A stretch of DNA of 64,000 bases from Neobacillus vireti (GCF_001026695.1 NZ_LDNB01000002.1:669388-733387); one strand, 5' to 3'. Shown: positions 52,100 to 62,100, counted from the stretch's first letter. The notes: generated by a model from the letters alone, not told the origin. Program-made: numbers and translations.

Positions 52100-55000
52100 T
52101 TATTTCAAGTTATTTACATTATTATTGTTAAAAGGCCACCAGTTGGCTGCGCCAAAGGTTTTCACCATGACTGGTACAAACAATGGGAGCACAACGAGAG
52201 AATATAAGGCAAGACCGATTAAGAGAATCGTTGCAATTTCAAGCAATGATAAAACACCGGATGGCATCATCGCTGCAAAAGTACCGCCTAAAATGACTGC
52301 AGCTGAAATAATAACTGTACCCATCTTTTTCATTGCATGCAGGATGGCCTGTTCCACCGGCAAATCCCGGTATTCGTTGAACCGGTCCATTAAGAAAATA
52401 CTGTAGTCAATTCCAAGCGCTACTAAAATAACAAAAGCAAAGAATGGGACTGCCCAGCTAATTCCTGAATAACCTAGCAAATGAACAAAAATCGCTTCCG
52501 ATATCGCCATGGAAGTAAAGTAGGTTAGGATTAAGGAACCAATTAAGTATAGCGGCATAATGATAGAACGCAGTAAAATGATTAGGATGATACTAATCCC
52601 GATAAGCATTAATACCACTGTCCGGGAATAATCTGCCTTGGAAATGGTATCAAGGTCATAGTGCATACTTGATACACCGCCAACGGCCACTTTGGCATTT
52701 TCCAGCTTGGTATCCTTAACAGCCCGTTTGACCGCCTGCTTAATTTCTGGGATTCGATTAATCGCTGCATTGGAATAAGGATTTTTATTAAAGACAACAT
52801 CAATCGTCATCACCTTGCGATCCGCTGACATATAAGCATTGAGTGCTTGCTCAAAGTCCTTACTATCGAGTACGTCCTGTGGAATGTAAAAACCATTCTG
52901 CTTCTGCTTGGCTACATCCGCCAAATAATCCTCAGCGGAGTTGAGCCCGTTTGAAACTTGATTCAAGCCATCCGCACTTTGGGTTAAACCATCTGATAGC
53001 TTAGTGATTTGACCGTTTATTTCCTGAAAACCAGTTAAGAATTGCTGCTGTCCTTTTTTCAGGCCATCCAAACCACTTGAAACAGGTGAGAGGCCTTGGT
53101 CAATAATTTTTCCTTGTCCGTCAGCCGCATCGGAAAGCCCTTTTTCAAGAGCACCGATTTTTGTAATAAACAGGTCCAATCCATCTACCAGCTGTTCTTG
53201 ACCGGCAATTAATTTTTCAAATTGACCATTCGCCATATTGAGTCCGTTTTGGGCTCCTGTCAGTTGTTCATTTATTTGCTTCAAGCCGCCAGCTAATTGT
53301 TGAGTTGCCGCTTGTGCACCTGGAGCATACGGATTACCTGGAACACCTTTTATCACCTTTTTTATATTTTTATAGTTTTCACTTTGATCAATCGTAGGAT
53401 ATTCTTTTTCAAGACCAATGAAATATGAATCCATCTCTACTAGACTTTCGTTTAGTAAATCTATTTTCCCTAAAAGTTCATCATAATAACCTTTTAGTGT
53501 TCCGATGCCTATGCTGGCGGATTTATAGCCCTCAAGTAGTTGTTTGCTGCCATCACGGGCTTTTTCAGCCCCAGCCTTAATATCAACTAATCCGGCACGT
53601 GCCTGGGCAACATTAGTTGAACCATTTTTTAAACCATTTTGAATTTTAGACAGATTTTCTTCAATGGCACCGACCCCGGTTTTAAGGTCATTGGTCCCAT
53701 TAATCAAAGTGTGAAGCCCATTTGTTGCCTCTTGCATTTTCGGCTGATTCGCTGCCATCTGGCTGCTTGCTTCGGCAAGACCGTCACTTATTTTCTTGAT
53801 GCCGTCATTTCCTTGACCAAGTCCATCCCCAAGGCTTGCTACTTGTTTTGATAGATAAAAATCATCAATTGGTGAGCCTGTTGGCCGCGTTACGGAACGG
53901 ACGGTTTTCACATCATTTACTTTATTCAGCTCCTGGCTGATTTTTTCCGTTATCGAGATATAATCCGATGTGCTCATCTTGTCATCGTTTTTAATGACAA
54001 TTTGTGTTGGCATCGATTCACCAGGGCCGAATGAGTCAGCGATGATATTGAAACCTTTTATCGAAGGATAATCATCACTGATTTCCTCAAGTGAGTTAAA
54101 TGATAATTGCCCCTTATAGGTGAATAAGAACGGCACCGAAATGATGGCGACAAGGATAAAGGCAATCAACGGACGCGCTAGGGCAAATTTGCCGGCAAAG
54201 CCCCAGAATGTGCTATCACCATGCTCAAGCTTGCCTTTAGAAGGCCAAAATAGTTTTTTTCCAAGCACGGCCATGAAAAAGGGCACGACAGTAAAAAGCG
54301 CGATTAAGAGAATGGCCACCCCAACAGCTACCGCAGCTGCCGATTTGTAAAGCTGAAAGGTTGAAAAACCGATCGATGCAAAGCCAATTAAAACCGCAAT
54401 ACCACTGAATAAAACAGTTTTTCCAGCTGTCCGATAAGTGGTAATAATCGCTTCATTCGCATGCTCACCCTTTGCCAGTTCTTCTTTAAAGCGGCTGAGG
54501 AGCAGGATGCAATAGTCAGTACCAATCCCAAACAAAACGGCGACTAAGAAAATCTGGGTAAAGGTTGACAATGGGAAGTTAAACTTATCCACTAATATTG
54601 AGACGATTGATTGCGCCGTAAGATAGCTGAAGCCTACGGTTACTAACGGAATAATCGGTGCAACTGCAGATCTAAACACAAGCAGGAGAACTATCAAAAT
54701 GAAACCAACGGTGATTCCTTCTGTTTTTTTCAAGCCTTCTTGTGAGTTTGTAACAAGATCCTCGTTTATGACCCAGCTCCCTGTATAGAAATGAGTAAGC
54801 TTGGTCTGATCAAGCGCTTTATATAAATCTTTTGAAATATCTTTTGCTTCCCGGCCATTTGCGGTCACTTTTAGCGAAACAAGAATGGTTTTTCCATCTT
54901 TTGAGACAAGCTGATCCTTAAGCTGTTCTTGATTGAAATGTGTGAGGATTTCAGTAATTCCAAGTTCATTCTTATTGTTTTCGAGCTGTTTAACCGCTTT

Positions 55001-55264
55001 TTCTGCTGTCGAAAAATCATCCTTTGTTAATTTTTTATTACTATGGAAGACGAGAGCTGTTTGCAGATGACTGCCTTTGTTTTCACTCGACTGGACATCT
55101 TTGAGAATTTTTTCAGCAAGGGTCGATGAATAACCCGAAGGTACTTTAATTTGTCCTTTCTCGCGGACAAGCGCTTCCATATTTGGAGCGACCATAAAAA
55201 GAGCAGTGATAACAGCAATCCAGGCAACGAGAATGAACCATTTTCCGTTAATTATTGCTCTCAC
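52100..55264 (-). CDS. MMPL/RND family membrane transporter, YdgH-like
   Basis: This 1054-residue protein has two RND/MMPL halves. TM1 is at the N-terminus, with TMs 2-6 at about 180-370 and 7-12 at about 880-1040. The central external region (about 480-800) holds degenerate repeats with DGL...G..L..G and a YhgE-like coiled-coil character. B. subtilis has the same MarR-MMPL gene order in ydgG-ydgH. Substrate unknown; lipid or drug export is likely. The GTG at 55264 has GGGGGAG upstream, and the marR stop lies between. Confidence 0.85.
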   Translation of the reverse strand: MRAIINGKWFILVAWIAVITALFMVAPNMEALVREKGQIKVPSGYSSTLAEKILKDVQSSENKGSHLQTALVFHSNKKLTKDDFSTAEKAVKQLENNKNELGITEILTHFNQEQLKDQLVSKDGKTILVSLKVTANGREAKDISKDLYKALDQTKLTHFYTGSWVINEDLVTNSQEGLKKTEGITVGFILIVLLLVFRSAVAPIIPLVTVGFSYLTAQSIVSILVDKFNFPLSTFTQIFLVAVLFGIGTDYCILLLSRFKEELAKGEHANEAIITTYRTAGKTVLFSGIAVLIGFASIGFSTFQLYKSAAAVAVGVAILLIALFTVVPFFMAVLGKKLFWPSKGKLEHGDSTFWGFAGKFALARPLIAFILVAIISVPFLFTYKGQLSFNSLEEISDDYPSIKGFNIIADSFGPGESMPTQIVIKNDDKMSTSDYISITEKISQELNKVNDVKTVRSVTRPTGSPIDDFYLSKQVASLGDGLGQGNDGIKKISDGLAEASSQMAANQPKMQEATNGLHTLINGTNDLKTGVGAIEENLSKIQNGLKNGSTNVAQARAGLVDIKAGAEKARDGSKQLLEGYKSASIGIGTLKGYYDELLGKIDLLNESLVEMDSYFIGLEKEYPTIDQSENYKNIKKVIKGVPGNPYAPGAQAATQQLAGGLKQINEQLTGAQNGLNMANGQFEKLIAGQEQLVDGLDLFITKIGALEKGLSDAADGQGKIIDQGLSPVSSGLDGLKKGQQQFLTGFQEINGQITKLSDGLTQSADGLNQVSNGLNSAEDYLADVAKQKQNGFYIPQDVLDSKDFEQALNAYMSADRKVMTIDVVFNKNPYSNAAINRIPEIKQAVKRAVKDTKLENAKVAVGGVSSMHYDLDTISKADYSRTVVLMLIGISIILIILLRSIIMPLYLIGSLILTYFTSMAISEAIFVHLLGYSGISWAVPFFAFVILVALGIDYSIFLMDRFNEYRDLPVEQAILHAMKKMGTVIISAAVILGGTFAAMMPSGVLSLLEIATILLIGLALYSLVVLPLFVPVMVKTFGAANWWPFNNNNVNNLK

Positions 55265-55268
55265 TTGT

Positions 55269-55730
55269 TTACTCCCCCAGTTCTTCTTTCTTCTTGTGGT
55301 CTAATATTTGGGCTAGTTTTTCATACGTGTTGATAAAATTCTTAATTTCTGACTCTTCAAATTGAGTAATAATGGATTCAACGAGAAATTGAATTTTTTC
55401 TTGGCAGTTCTGATAAAGAATATTGCCTTCATCCGTTAACGTTAAATATACTACTCTTCTGTCATTTTCATCACGAGTTCTTTGAATGAGGCCTTTATCG
55501 ACCATTCGGTTGATAATCGCCGTGATGGCACTTTTATTCACTTCAAAAGCATCAGCCAATTCAGAGGAAGTGCATTCATCTGACTGAGAAATGTACCTTA
55601 ATATGTAGTGCTGGTCATTGGTTAAATCATCGCCAATTTTCCCTTTGATTAATGACTCCGCCTTTTTATGAACTTGAAAAGAAACAGTCACGTATCGGTC
55701 GATTAATTCTTGAATAATCTTGTTAGTCAC
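55269..55730 (-). CDS. MarR family transcriptional regulator, YdgG-like
   Basis: This 153-residue winged-helix protein has DEYTSSELADAF-like SDECTSSELADAFEVNKSAITAIINRMVDKGLI, and the wing RTRDENDRRVVYLTLTDEG. MarR repressors are released by ligands, often drugs or lipids. GTG 55730 is preferred because AGGAGGTGG lies about 8 nt ahead; GTG 55742 overlaps it. It is co-transcribed with the MMPL gene and probably regulates it. Confidence 0.85.
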   Translation of the reverse strand: MTNKIIQELIDRYVTVSFQVHKKAESLIKGKIGDDLTNDQHYILRYISQSDECTSSELADAFEVNKSAITAIINRMVDKGLIQRTRDENDRRVVYLTLTDEGNILYQNCQEKIQFLVESIITQFEESEIKNFINTYEKLAQILDHKKKEELGE

Positions 55731-55752
55731 AATATTTTCCACCTCCTGAAAC

Positions 55753-55788
55753 TAGTTCAACTATTTAACTATTCACCTGTTTAACTAT
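55753..55788. promoter_or_regulatory. MarR operator candidate
   Basis: TAGTTCAACTA (55753-55763) is a palindrome, and TTTAACTAT occurs twice (55764 and 55780, 16 bp apart). They lie between marR and the divergent exporter operon. Binding of the MarR protein is inference. Confidence 0.5.
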
Positions 55789-55827
55789 AAAACAAACCAA
55801 AAGGAGTGTCAATTCAATTCATTATCT

Positions 55828-55859
55828 TTAAGGAAAAGTTAAGGAACGAAGATAATAAT
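55828..55859 (+). promoter_or_regulatory. Response-regulator box and -10 for exporter operon
   Basis: TTAAG-GAAAAG-TTAAG (55828-55843) is an 11-bp-period direct repeat. After 10 nt comes AATAAT (55854-55859), a 5/6 match to TATAAT. The same arrangement occurs at 60785 and 62403. Confidence 0.65.
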
Positions 55860-55922
55860 AGGCTTATTCCAATTAAAAAGTATTCTGGTATTTACCCAGG
55901 ATTAGAAAAGGAGTATGAATCG

Positions 55923-56891
55923 ATGAAAAAATGGATATTAATTGCAGTTGGCGTTCTGATTGTGGGATTTGTCGGCTACCAATGGGTCTCGGCAAAATCA
56001 AGTCCACAATCAGCAGTGGCACAAGAACGAACAGCAATAGTTCAAAAAGGAAAACTAGATGTTAAGATTAGTGGATCGGGAACTGTACAACCTGTTACGA
56101 GCGAGGATATTAAGTCGACAATTGATTCCAATGAAATAGATGAAGTGCTCGTTTCGACTGGGGAGGAAGTTGAAAAGGGAGCGATTTTAATGACCTATGT
56201 GGATGGCAGTGACCCGATTATCGCTCCTGCTGATGGGGTGATTACTACTATATCGATTCAAAACGGAGAACGAGTAAATAATGGACAAGTTGTAGCCCAT
56301 TTAACGAACTATAAGGACCTACAAACAGTTGTTCAAATCGATGAGCTAGATATTCCGAAAATTAAAAACGATCAAACAGTTAACTTAAAAGTAAATGCGT
56401 ATCCGGATCAGAGTTTCACTGGAAAAGTGTCTTCAGTTGCTGAGGAAGGAGATTCAGCAAACGGTGTTTCTACTTTTAATGTTACCATTCATATCGACAA
56501 ACCTGATAATCTTAAAGTGGGCATGAGTACGGAGGCAAGCATTCTAACCGCATCAAAAGATAATGCTCTTTATGTTCCTCTTGATGCTGTTCATTCAGTC
56601 AATGGTGAAAAATTTGTTATTATAGCCTCAGCTGACTCAAATAATCAGAATTCAAGAACCGACCAAAAAACAGTCAAAACTGGGTTAGCAAATGAAGATT
56701 ATGTAGAAATTACCGAAGGAGTCGCTGAAGGGGAAACCATCCAATTACCACAATTGGCTAAAGGAAATTCATCCAATAATTCTATTCGGATGATGCAAGG
56801 CGGTGGCTTTGGCGGCGGAATGGGGAACATGGGCGGCATGAATCGTAACTGGGGCGGACAAGGGAAAGTGGAAGTAAGGAGTGGGAACTAA
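55923..56891 (+). CDS. Efflux periplasmic adaptor (HlyD/MacA/YknX-like)
   Basis: This 322-residue membrane-anchored adaptor of an MacAB-type exporter has one N-terminal TM (about 5-22), then an HlyD fold with a lipoyl-like hairpin (SGSGTVQPVTSEDIKSTIDSN, DGVITTISIQNGERVNNGQ). The C-terminus is Gly/Met/Asn-rich (MMQGGGFGGGMGN), unusual for this family. The ATG at 55923 follows AAAAGGAG; the long open frame from 55806 is not translated. It overlaps the ATPase gene by one base. Confidence 0.85.
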   Translation: MKKWILIAVGVLIVGFVGYQWVSAKSSPQSAVAQERTAIVQKGKLDVKISGSGTVQPVTSEDIKSTIDSNEIDEVLVSTGEEVEKGAILMTYVDGSDPIIAPADGVITTISIQNGERVNNGQVVAHLTNYKDLQTVVQIDELDIPKIKNDQTVNLKVNAYPDQSFTGKVSSVAEEGDSANGVSTFNVTIHIDKPDNLKVGMSTEASILTASKDNALYVPLDAVHSVNGEKFVIIASADSNNQNSRTDQKTVKTGLANEDYVEITEGVAEGETIQLPQLAKGNSSNNSIRMMQGGGFGGGMGNMGGMNRNWGGQGKVEVRSGN

Positions 56892-57601
56892 TGGGGAAAC
56901 CAATTATTCAAATTAGTAACCTCATGAAAACCTACCGTCTTGGCGGCGAAACCGTCCACGCCTTAAATAATGTTTCTATTGAGATAGAAAAAGGAGAATT
57001 TATTGCGATTATTGGTCCCTCTGGTTCAGGGAAGTCAACGTTAATGAACATGATAGGCTGCCTAGATCAGCCACATTCAGGAACCTACCTTTTGGATGGT
57101 AAGGATATTGGGAAATTGAATGATAACCAGTTAGCGACAATTCGGAATCGAAAAATCGGGTTTATTTTTCAAAATTTCAACCTATTGACGAAATTAACGG
57201 CGCTCGAGAATGTGGAGCTGCCCTTGTTATATGCAGGTGTGTCAGCGAAAGAAAGGCGCGAACGGGCATTAGAAGGATTAAACAAAGTCGGGTTGAAGGA
57301 GCGGGCTGGTCATTTACCAACACAACTCTCTGGCGGCCAGCAGCAGCGGGTTGCGATTGCCAGAGCTTTAGCAGGCAATCCGGCAATTCTTCTTGCTGAT
57401 GAACCAACAGGTGCCCTAGATAGTAAAACGAGTAAAGAAATCCTGCTGATTATGAAAGAACTAAATGAACTAGGGCATACGATAATCTTAATTACTCATG
57501 ATTTAGCGATTGCCAAACAAGCAAATCGAATGGTCAGCATCCAGGACGGACAGCTGCAGGAGAACGGGGGGGAGCTCGTTGGGAATCTTCCAATCTATTA
57601 A
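56891..57601 (+). CDS. ABC transporter ATP-binding protein (MacB/YknY-like)
   Basis: This 236-residue ATPase has Walker [10 protein letters not shown] near 40, the signature LSGGQQQR near 145 and Walker [16 protein letters not shown] near 165, in the MacB/LolD subfamily. The partner permease starts inside its 3' end, indicating coupling. Such exporters move peptides, lipids or antibiotics. Confidence 0.9.
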   Translation: MGKPIIQISNLMKTYRLGGETVHALNNVSIEIEKGEFIAIIGPSGSGKSTLMNMIGCLDQPHSGTYLLDGKDIGKLNDNQLATIRNRKIGFIFQNFNLLTKLTALENVELPLLYAGVSAKERRERALEGLNKVGLKERAGHLPTQLSGGQQQRVAIARALAGNPAILLADEPTGALDSKTSKEILLIMKELNELGHTIILITHDLAIAKQANRMVSIQDGQLQENGGELVGNLPIY

Positions 57602-58745
57602 AATGGCGCTAAAAAGTATAAAAAGTAATAAACTTAGATCAGCGTTAACGATGCTTGGTATGATTATCGGAGTTTCTTCGGTCATCATCCTTGTCTCGAT
57701 TGCTCAAGGCTCAGCGGCAAATGTAACCAGCCAAATAAATCAACTGGGTACTAACCTATTAACAATTAATACGTTTGGAAGTGATTTAGCCTTAACAGAA
57801 GATAAAATTAAAGAGTTATCTAAATTGAATGGTGTTAAAGCCGTTTCACCCGTCGTGTCTGGACGTGTAAATGTAAAACAGGGCAGAACATCATCACAGG
57901 TAACATTAACAGGTACCAATGCTGAATATTCAACTGTCCGGGACACGAAGGTAAGTAATGGGAGATTTATTACTGACCTAGATCTCGAATACCGGCAGAA
58001 GATAGCGGTAATTGGCTCAGATACTGCTTCCACTTTCTTTGGAACTGAAAATCCGGTGGGGCAATACCTTCAAATCGACGGGACTTCCTTTAAAGTTGTT
58101 GGGGTATTAGTGTCGAAAGGGAGCTCAATGGGACAAAGCGGGGATAATGTTGTCATCGTCCCGCTCAGCACCGGACAGCGTTTAGTTAAGAGTACGACGA
58201 TTAACCAAGTGTATTTACAAGGACAAAGTGAGGATCAAATGGATTTCGTAATGAACGAAGTGGAAATGGCACTTGCCTCGATGTATCCAAACAAAAGCGA
58301 TTCTTATAGTGTAACGAACCAGCAGGATTTAATGGATACTATGAGTTCTGTCACGAATACGATGACAATGATGTTGGGCGGTATTGCCAGCATTTCCTTA
58401 CTGGTTGGCGGCATCGGAATCATGAATATCATGCTCGTTTCTGTTTCAGAACGGACGAAGGAAATCGGGATTCGCAAAGCAATTGGAGCGAAACGGCGGG
58501 ATGTACTTCTCCAATTCCTAATTGAAGCTGTTGTTCTAAGTGGTGTAGGGGGATTGATTGGGATATTAACCGGAGTAGGCTTAGGTAAGTTGGTATCGTC
58601 TATTTTAAGTTTGACCGTATCCTTTACTCCATCCGTGATGGTATTGTCCTTCTTATTCTCGTTGGCCGTCGGAGTTGTTTTTGGCGTTTTTCCTGCCAAT
58701 AAAGCTTCGAAGTTAAATCCAATTCAGGCATTGCGCTACGAATAA
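57579..58745 (+). CDS. MacB-like ABC transporter permease (YknZ-like)
   Basis: This 388-residue permease has TM1 (ALTMLGMIIGVSSVIILVSI) followed by a large extracytoplasmic MacB domain (about 45-255). Three C-terminal TMs (about 265-385) and the motif SERTKEIGIRKAIGAKRRDVL complete the fold. TTG 57579 has GGGGGGGAG upstream, agrees with the known N-terminus of YknZ-type proteins and overlaps the ATPase gene by 23 nt. Earlier in-frame starts add unlike residues. Confidence 0.85.
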   Translation: MGIFQSIKMALKSIKSNKLRSALTMLGMIIGVSSVIILVSIAQGSAANVTSQINQLGTNLLTINTFGSDLALTEDKIKELSKLNGVKAVSPVVSGRVNVKQGRTSSQVTLTGTNAEYSTVRDTKVSNGRFITDLDLEYRQKIAVIGSDTASTFFGTENPVGQYLQIDGTSFKVVGVLVSKGSSMGQSGDNVVIVPLSTGQRLVKSTTINQVYLQGQSEDQMDFVMNEVEMALASMYPNKSDSYSVTNQQDLMDTMSSVTNTMTMMLGGIASISLLVGGIGIMNIMLVSVSERTKEIGIRKAIGAKRRDVLLQFLIEAVVLSGVGGLIGILTGVGLGKLVSSILSLTVSFTPSVMVLSFLFSLAVGVVFGVFPANKASKLNPIQALRYE

Positions 58746-58827
58746 TGAATTTTCAAGCGGCTCGCTCCTGTTGCAGCCGCTATGTTTGCTATATAATAAA
58801 GCTAATTATGTTGGAGGAGCGGGAAAG

Positions 58828-59499
58828 ATGCGTTTATTAGTTGTGGAAGATAACCTTCCTTTACTGGAGTCAATTGTTCAGTTGTTATCTGATGAGTTTG
58901 TGGTCGATCAGGCATCAAATGGGGAAGATGGGTTGTTTTTGGCGATGCAAAACATTCATGATGTGATTGTTTTAGACGTCATGCTTCCGGAAATCGATGG
59001 CTTTGAAGTATTACAAGCCATTAGGAAAGCGGGATTAAAGATACCCGTTCTTTTTCTTACAGCCAGAGATTCCTTAGAGGACCGTGTGAAGGGTTTAGAC
59101 AGCGGCGGTGATGACTATTTGGTGAAGCCGTTTCAAGCGGCGGAGTTAAAGGCACGGATTCGCGCTTTATTGCGCCGAAGCGGCAGCTTAACGACTAGTA
59201 AAACGATCCAATATCGAGGGATTGAGCTGCAAGGGAAGGAAAGGGAGATTACCGTCAATAAGGAGCCGATTAAACTCACCTCCAAACAATATGAGCTTTT
59301 GGAGTTTTTGATTCAAAACAAGGGAGCAATCTTAACAAAAGAGCAAATTTATGATCGTGTCTGGGGCTTCGACTCTGATACAACCATCGCAATTGTGGAG
59401 GTATTCATGCACCATCTCCGCAAAAAATTAGAACCGTCTGGTTATCATGCCGATATAAAAACTATTCGTGGTGTCGGCTATATGCTGAATGAGGAGTAA
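58828..59499 (+). CDS. OmpR family response regulator
   Basis: This 223-residue protein has a receiver domain (phospho-acceptor D50 in IVLDVMLPEIDG, K near 100 in DYLVKPF) and a C-terminal winged helix (about 130-223, KQYELLEFLIQNKGAILTKEQIYDRVWGF). ATG 58828 follows GGAGGAG; the frame from 58771 is an upstream extension. It probably binds the TTAAG-N6-TTAAG boxes seen nearby. Confidence 0.92.
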   Translation: MRLLVVEDNLPLLESIVQLLSDEFVVDQASNGEDGLFLAMQNIHDVIVLDVMLPEIDGFEVLQAIRKAGLKIPVLFLTARDSLEDRVKGLDSGGDDYLVKPFQAAELKARIRALLRRSGSLTTSKTIQYRGIELQGKEREITVNKEPIKLTSKQYELLEFLIQNKGAILTKEQIYDRVWGFDSDTTIAIVEVFMHHLRKKLEPSGYHADIKTIRGVGYMLNEE

Positions 59500-59510
59500 G
59501 GGAGATTTGT

Positions 59511-60767
59511 ATGTTTCGGCAAACACATATCCGGCTGACATTGTTGAATTCATTGGTGTTTATTATATTAATTAGCATTCTCGGAAGCATTATTTATATT
59601 TATACAGAAAAAAAACTCTATAAGGATGTTGACGAATCATTACTAGAATCAGTTGATATTTTTATTAACCAAACGCAGCAAAGGCAAGTGATAATTGGAG
59701 GAGTACCGGGACCAAGGATATTTCGGAGAGATCCAAGAATCATGACACTATTTTGGAATGAAGACAAGCAGCTTTTAGCAGAGCAGAACCGTGATTTCGA
59801 ATTATTTAAGGATAATGAAAAGCAGATTCAACCGAAGATTTCTAACAAGGTGCAGGATGTTAAAGTCGGAGACTTTTCATTTAGATATATTGCTTTTCAA
59901 ATTGAAGCTCCCAAAGTGGGAAAGCTAACCGTACAATATATTCGCAATGTCAATTCAGAGAAAGATTTATTAGACAGGCTATTGTTAATCATCCTAGTAG
60001 GTTGTGGAGTCGGGATGCTTTGTGCAGTTGCAACCGGTTACTTGTTAGCGGGGAGGGCTTTGGTTCCGATTACAAATGCTTGGCAGAAGCAACAGGAGTT
60101 CGTTTCCGATGCCTCACACGAGTTACGGACACCGTTAGCCGTCATTCAAGCAAAAACAGATTTACTATTTCGCTCACCAGGAGCGACAATACAAGAAAAA
60201 ATTCTCGATGTTTCAACGATTTCCAATGAATCAAGGCGTTTGTCCAAACTGGTAACAAATTTGCTGACGCTTGCGAGATCGGATTCTGATCAAATCGAAA
60301 TGAAAAAGTCAGACTTCCAACTTGATGAGCTTTTAAAGGAAATTATTCTACAATATGAAGAAATTGCTATTTATCAAGAAAAGTTCCTTAGGCTTGAAGT
60401 AGCTGAACCAGTTCATTTTTTTGCGGATAAAGAGAGAATTCACCAGCTAATCGTTATTTTATTGGACAACGCAATGAAATATACAAAAGAAGGCGGGGAA
60501 ATCCTCCTTTCCTGCACGCAAAGCCACTCTTCGATTTTCTTTCAAGTGAAAGATAACGGTATTGGTATTCCTGAAACGGATATTCCGAAAATCTTTGACC
60601 GCTTTTTTCAGAGTGATAAGGCACGGACGGCTGCTGAAGGAACAGGGTTAGGATTATCGATCGCCAAATGGATTATTGAGAAGCATCATGGAAAAACGAA
60701 GGTTCAAAGTACCCAAGGAAAGGGTACAACAATTGAAGTTATTTTTCCAAAAGCCCAAAAAACATAA
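59511..60767 (+). CDS. Sensor histidine kinase
   Basis: This 418-residue membrane kinase has TM1 (about 10-32), an extracytoplasmic domain of about 120 residues, and TM2 (about 155-180). HisKA has H203 in SDASHELRTPLAV, and an HATPase domain with NAMKYTKEGG, DNGIGIP and GTGLGLSIAKWI. No HAMP is obvious. It partners the preceding response regulator. Its ligand is unknown; the linked exporter suggests envelope stress or an antimicrobial. Confidence 0.92.
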   Translation: MFRQTHIRLTLLNSLVFIILISILGSIIYIYTEKKLYKDVDESLLESVDIFINQTQQRQVIIGGVPGPRIFRRDPRIMTLFWNEDKQLLAEQNRDFELFKDNEKQIQPKISNKVQDVKVGDFSFRYIAFQIEAPKVGKLTVQYIRNVNSEKDLLDRLLLIILVGCGVGMLCAVATGYLLAGRALVPITNAWQKQQEFVSDASHELRTPLAVIQAKTDLLFRSPGATIQEKILDVSTISNESRRLSKLVTNLLTLARSDSDQIEMKKSDFQLDELLKEIILQYEEIAIYQEKFLRLEVAEPVHFFADKERIHQLIVILLDNAMKYTKEGGEILLSCTQSHSSIFFQVKDNGIGIPETDIPKIFDRFFQSDKARTAAEGTGLGLSIAKWIIEKHHGKTKVQSTQGKGTTIEVIFPKAQKT

Positions 60768-60786
60768 ATTTTGGGCTTATTTTTTT
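60751..60786 (+). terminator. Terminator of the two-component operon
   Basis: AAGCCCAAAA and TTTTGGGCTT pair over the stop codon, then a T-run. The adjacent response-regulator box begins in that T-run. Confidence 0.8.
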
Positions 60787-60816
60787 AAGAAAAACTTAAG
60801 GATTTCCCTTCATAAT
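60785..60816 (+). promoter_or_regulatory. Response-regulator box and -10 for PepSY-like gene
   Basis: TTAAG-AAAAAC-TTAAG (60785-60800), 10 nt, then CATAAT (60811-60816), a 5/6 match to TATAAT. Same geometry as at 55828 and 62403. Confidence 0.65.
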
Positions 60817-60879
60817 ATGTTTAGCAATGGTACAAGCACATTTTCGAGCGTATGTAGATTTGAAGGGAGATAAATTTTA

Positions 60880-61410
60880 ATGAAAAAGACGAGAAGAGCA
60901 CATTTATGGATCGGCTTAATTGCATCGGTATTCATTTTTATCGAGGCCCTTAGTGGGTTATTAATGAATGAGCCGTGGTTAATTGGTCAATCACAGCCCG
61001 TAATTGGGGGAGGGAATTTCCAGCCTGGGCAATTTAGACAAGGAATGCAAGATAATTTTGGTGCAAGTACTGGTCAAACAGATGGACAAGCTCCTAATCA
61101 AGGACAATCACAGTGGCAAGGAAGAGCAAATGGAAATGGGCAATTCCAAGGACGTCGTGGAATGGACGGAAATGGAAATTTTGTAACAGGATTTAGAAGG
61201 GAAGGCATGGGACAAGGTTCTGCCCTTAGCATCATCCGGGGTCTTCATGAAGGAAGAATTGGCAATACAAACATTAAGTGGCTAATAGACCTAGTTGCCC
61301 TTGCAATGATGTTCCTAACGGGAACAGGTATTTATTTATCGTTAAAAGTTCTTGGTGCCGAACGAAAGAGAAAAAAACAACATGATGAAAACATAACAGG
61401 TTCACTTTAG
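60880..61410 (+). CDS. PepSY-TM-like membrane protein with Gly/Gln/Asn-rich loop
   Basis: This 176-residue protein has an N-terminal TM after KKTRRAHLWIGLIASVFIFIEALSGL and a second TM near residue 130-150. LHEGRIG before TM2 is the usual PepSY-associated TM pattern. The 90-residue external loop is rich in Gly, Gln, Asn and Met (GNGQFQGRRGMDGNGN). The role is unknown; PepSY proteins are often tied to envelope or heme/iron functions. It has its own promoter box. Confidence 0.78.
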   Translation: MKKTRRAHLWIGLIASVFIFIEALSGLLMNEPWLIGQSQPVIGGGNFQPGQFRQGMQDNFGASTGQTDGQAPNQGQSQWQGRANGNGQFQGRRGMDGNGNFVTGFRREGMGQGSALSIIRGLHEGRIGNTNIKWLIDLVALAMMFLTGTGIYLSLKVLGAERKRKKQHDENITGSL

Positions 61411-61545
61411 AGGTGCAAACAAGTAAAGCACAAGCGTAAACGCATTAGGATTCACCTACCATCAAAAGAAGAATGACATAATGCACAACTTGGAGTAACA
61501 GATAAGCAATTTACACTCAATGACATTATATATTTCAAATAAAAT

Positions 61546-61572
61546 CACTCCTAAAAAAGGAGTGTTTTTTTA
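61546..61572 (+). terminator. Terminator after the PepSY-like gene
   Basis: CACTCC and GGAGTG form a stem around TAAAAAA, followed by T7. The 61411-61545 region shows no gene. Confidence 0.75.
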
Positions 61573-61622
61573 AGGATGTCTGAATTTTTATGATAATATG
61601 ACTTTATGAAATAACATTAGAG

Positions 61623-62099
61623 ATGAGTGATAAAATGACTTATGATATGCAGGGAAAGTTCCTATCGACCATTAAAAAGGTTGAAGACTATAAAAAATTA
61701 CCCGAATCTGTACTTACCAAACCAATTAAAGAAAATAAATGGCCCATTCGTGAAATTATTGGACATTTGTTCTATTGGGATAAATATAACTTGGAAAATA
61801 TGGTTCCGGAAATGACTAATCAAGCAATCTTGCCTTCATTTCCTAATCACGATTCGTATAATGCAGATGCAATCAATTATATAAATCGATTTGAATCCGC
61901 AGAAAAGGTTATAGAAGCCTTTGTTATTACAAGAAAAGAATTGACCTCTAAATTAAGGAATATAAATGCCAACATTACGTTTTCTATCCAGGGTGAACCA
62001 AAAATATTTAACATCAATAGTTTCGTAGAAATATTTCTAGAACACGATTTGCATCACCTTAATCAAATTGAAGTTTTTCTAGAACAAAATCAATTATGA
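61623..62099 (+). CDS. DinB family protein
   Basis: This 158-residue four-helix protein of the DinB/YfiT superfamily has the metal-ligand pattern GHLFYWDKY (His near 46) and EHDLHHLNQIE (His pair near 143-147). Family members are often bacillithiol- or metal-dependent transferases; the role here is not known. The start could also be ATG 61638. A truncated second DinB copy follows directly. Confidence 0.75.
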   Translation: MSDKMTYDMQGKFLSTIKKVEDYKKLPESVLTKPIKENKWPIREIIGHLFYWDKYNLENMVPEMTNQAILPSFPNHDSYNADAINYINRFESAEKVIEAFVITRKELTSKLRNINANITFSIQGEPKIFNINSFVEIFLEHDLHHLNQIEVFLEQNQL

Positions 62100-62100
62100 A

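Noticed and set aside
52080..52406. Open frame on the plus strand opposite the MMPL gene
   Set aside because: It is the antisense shadow of a well-supported long gene and has no ribosome site.
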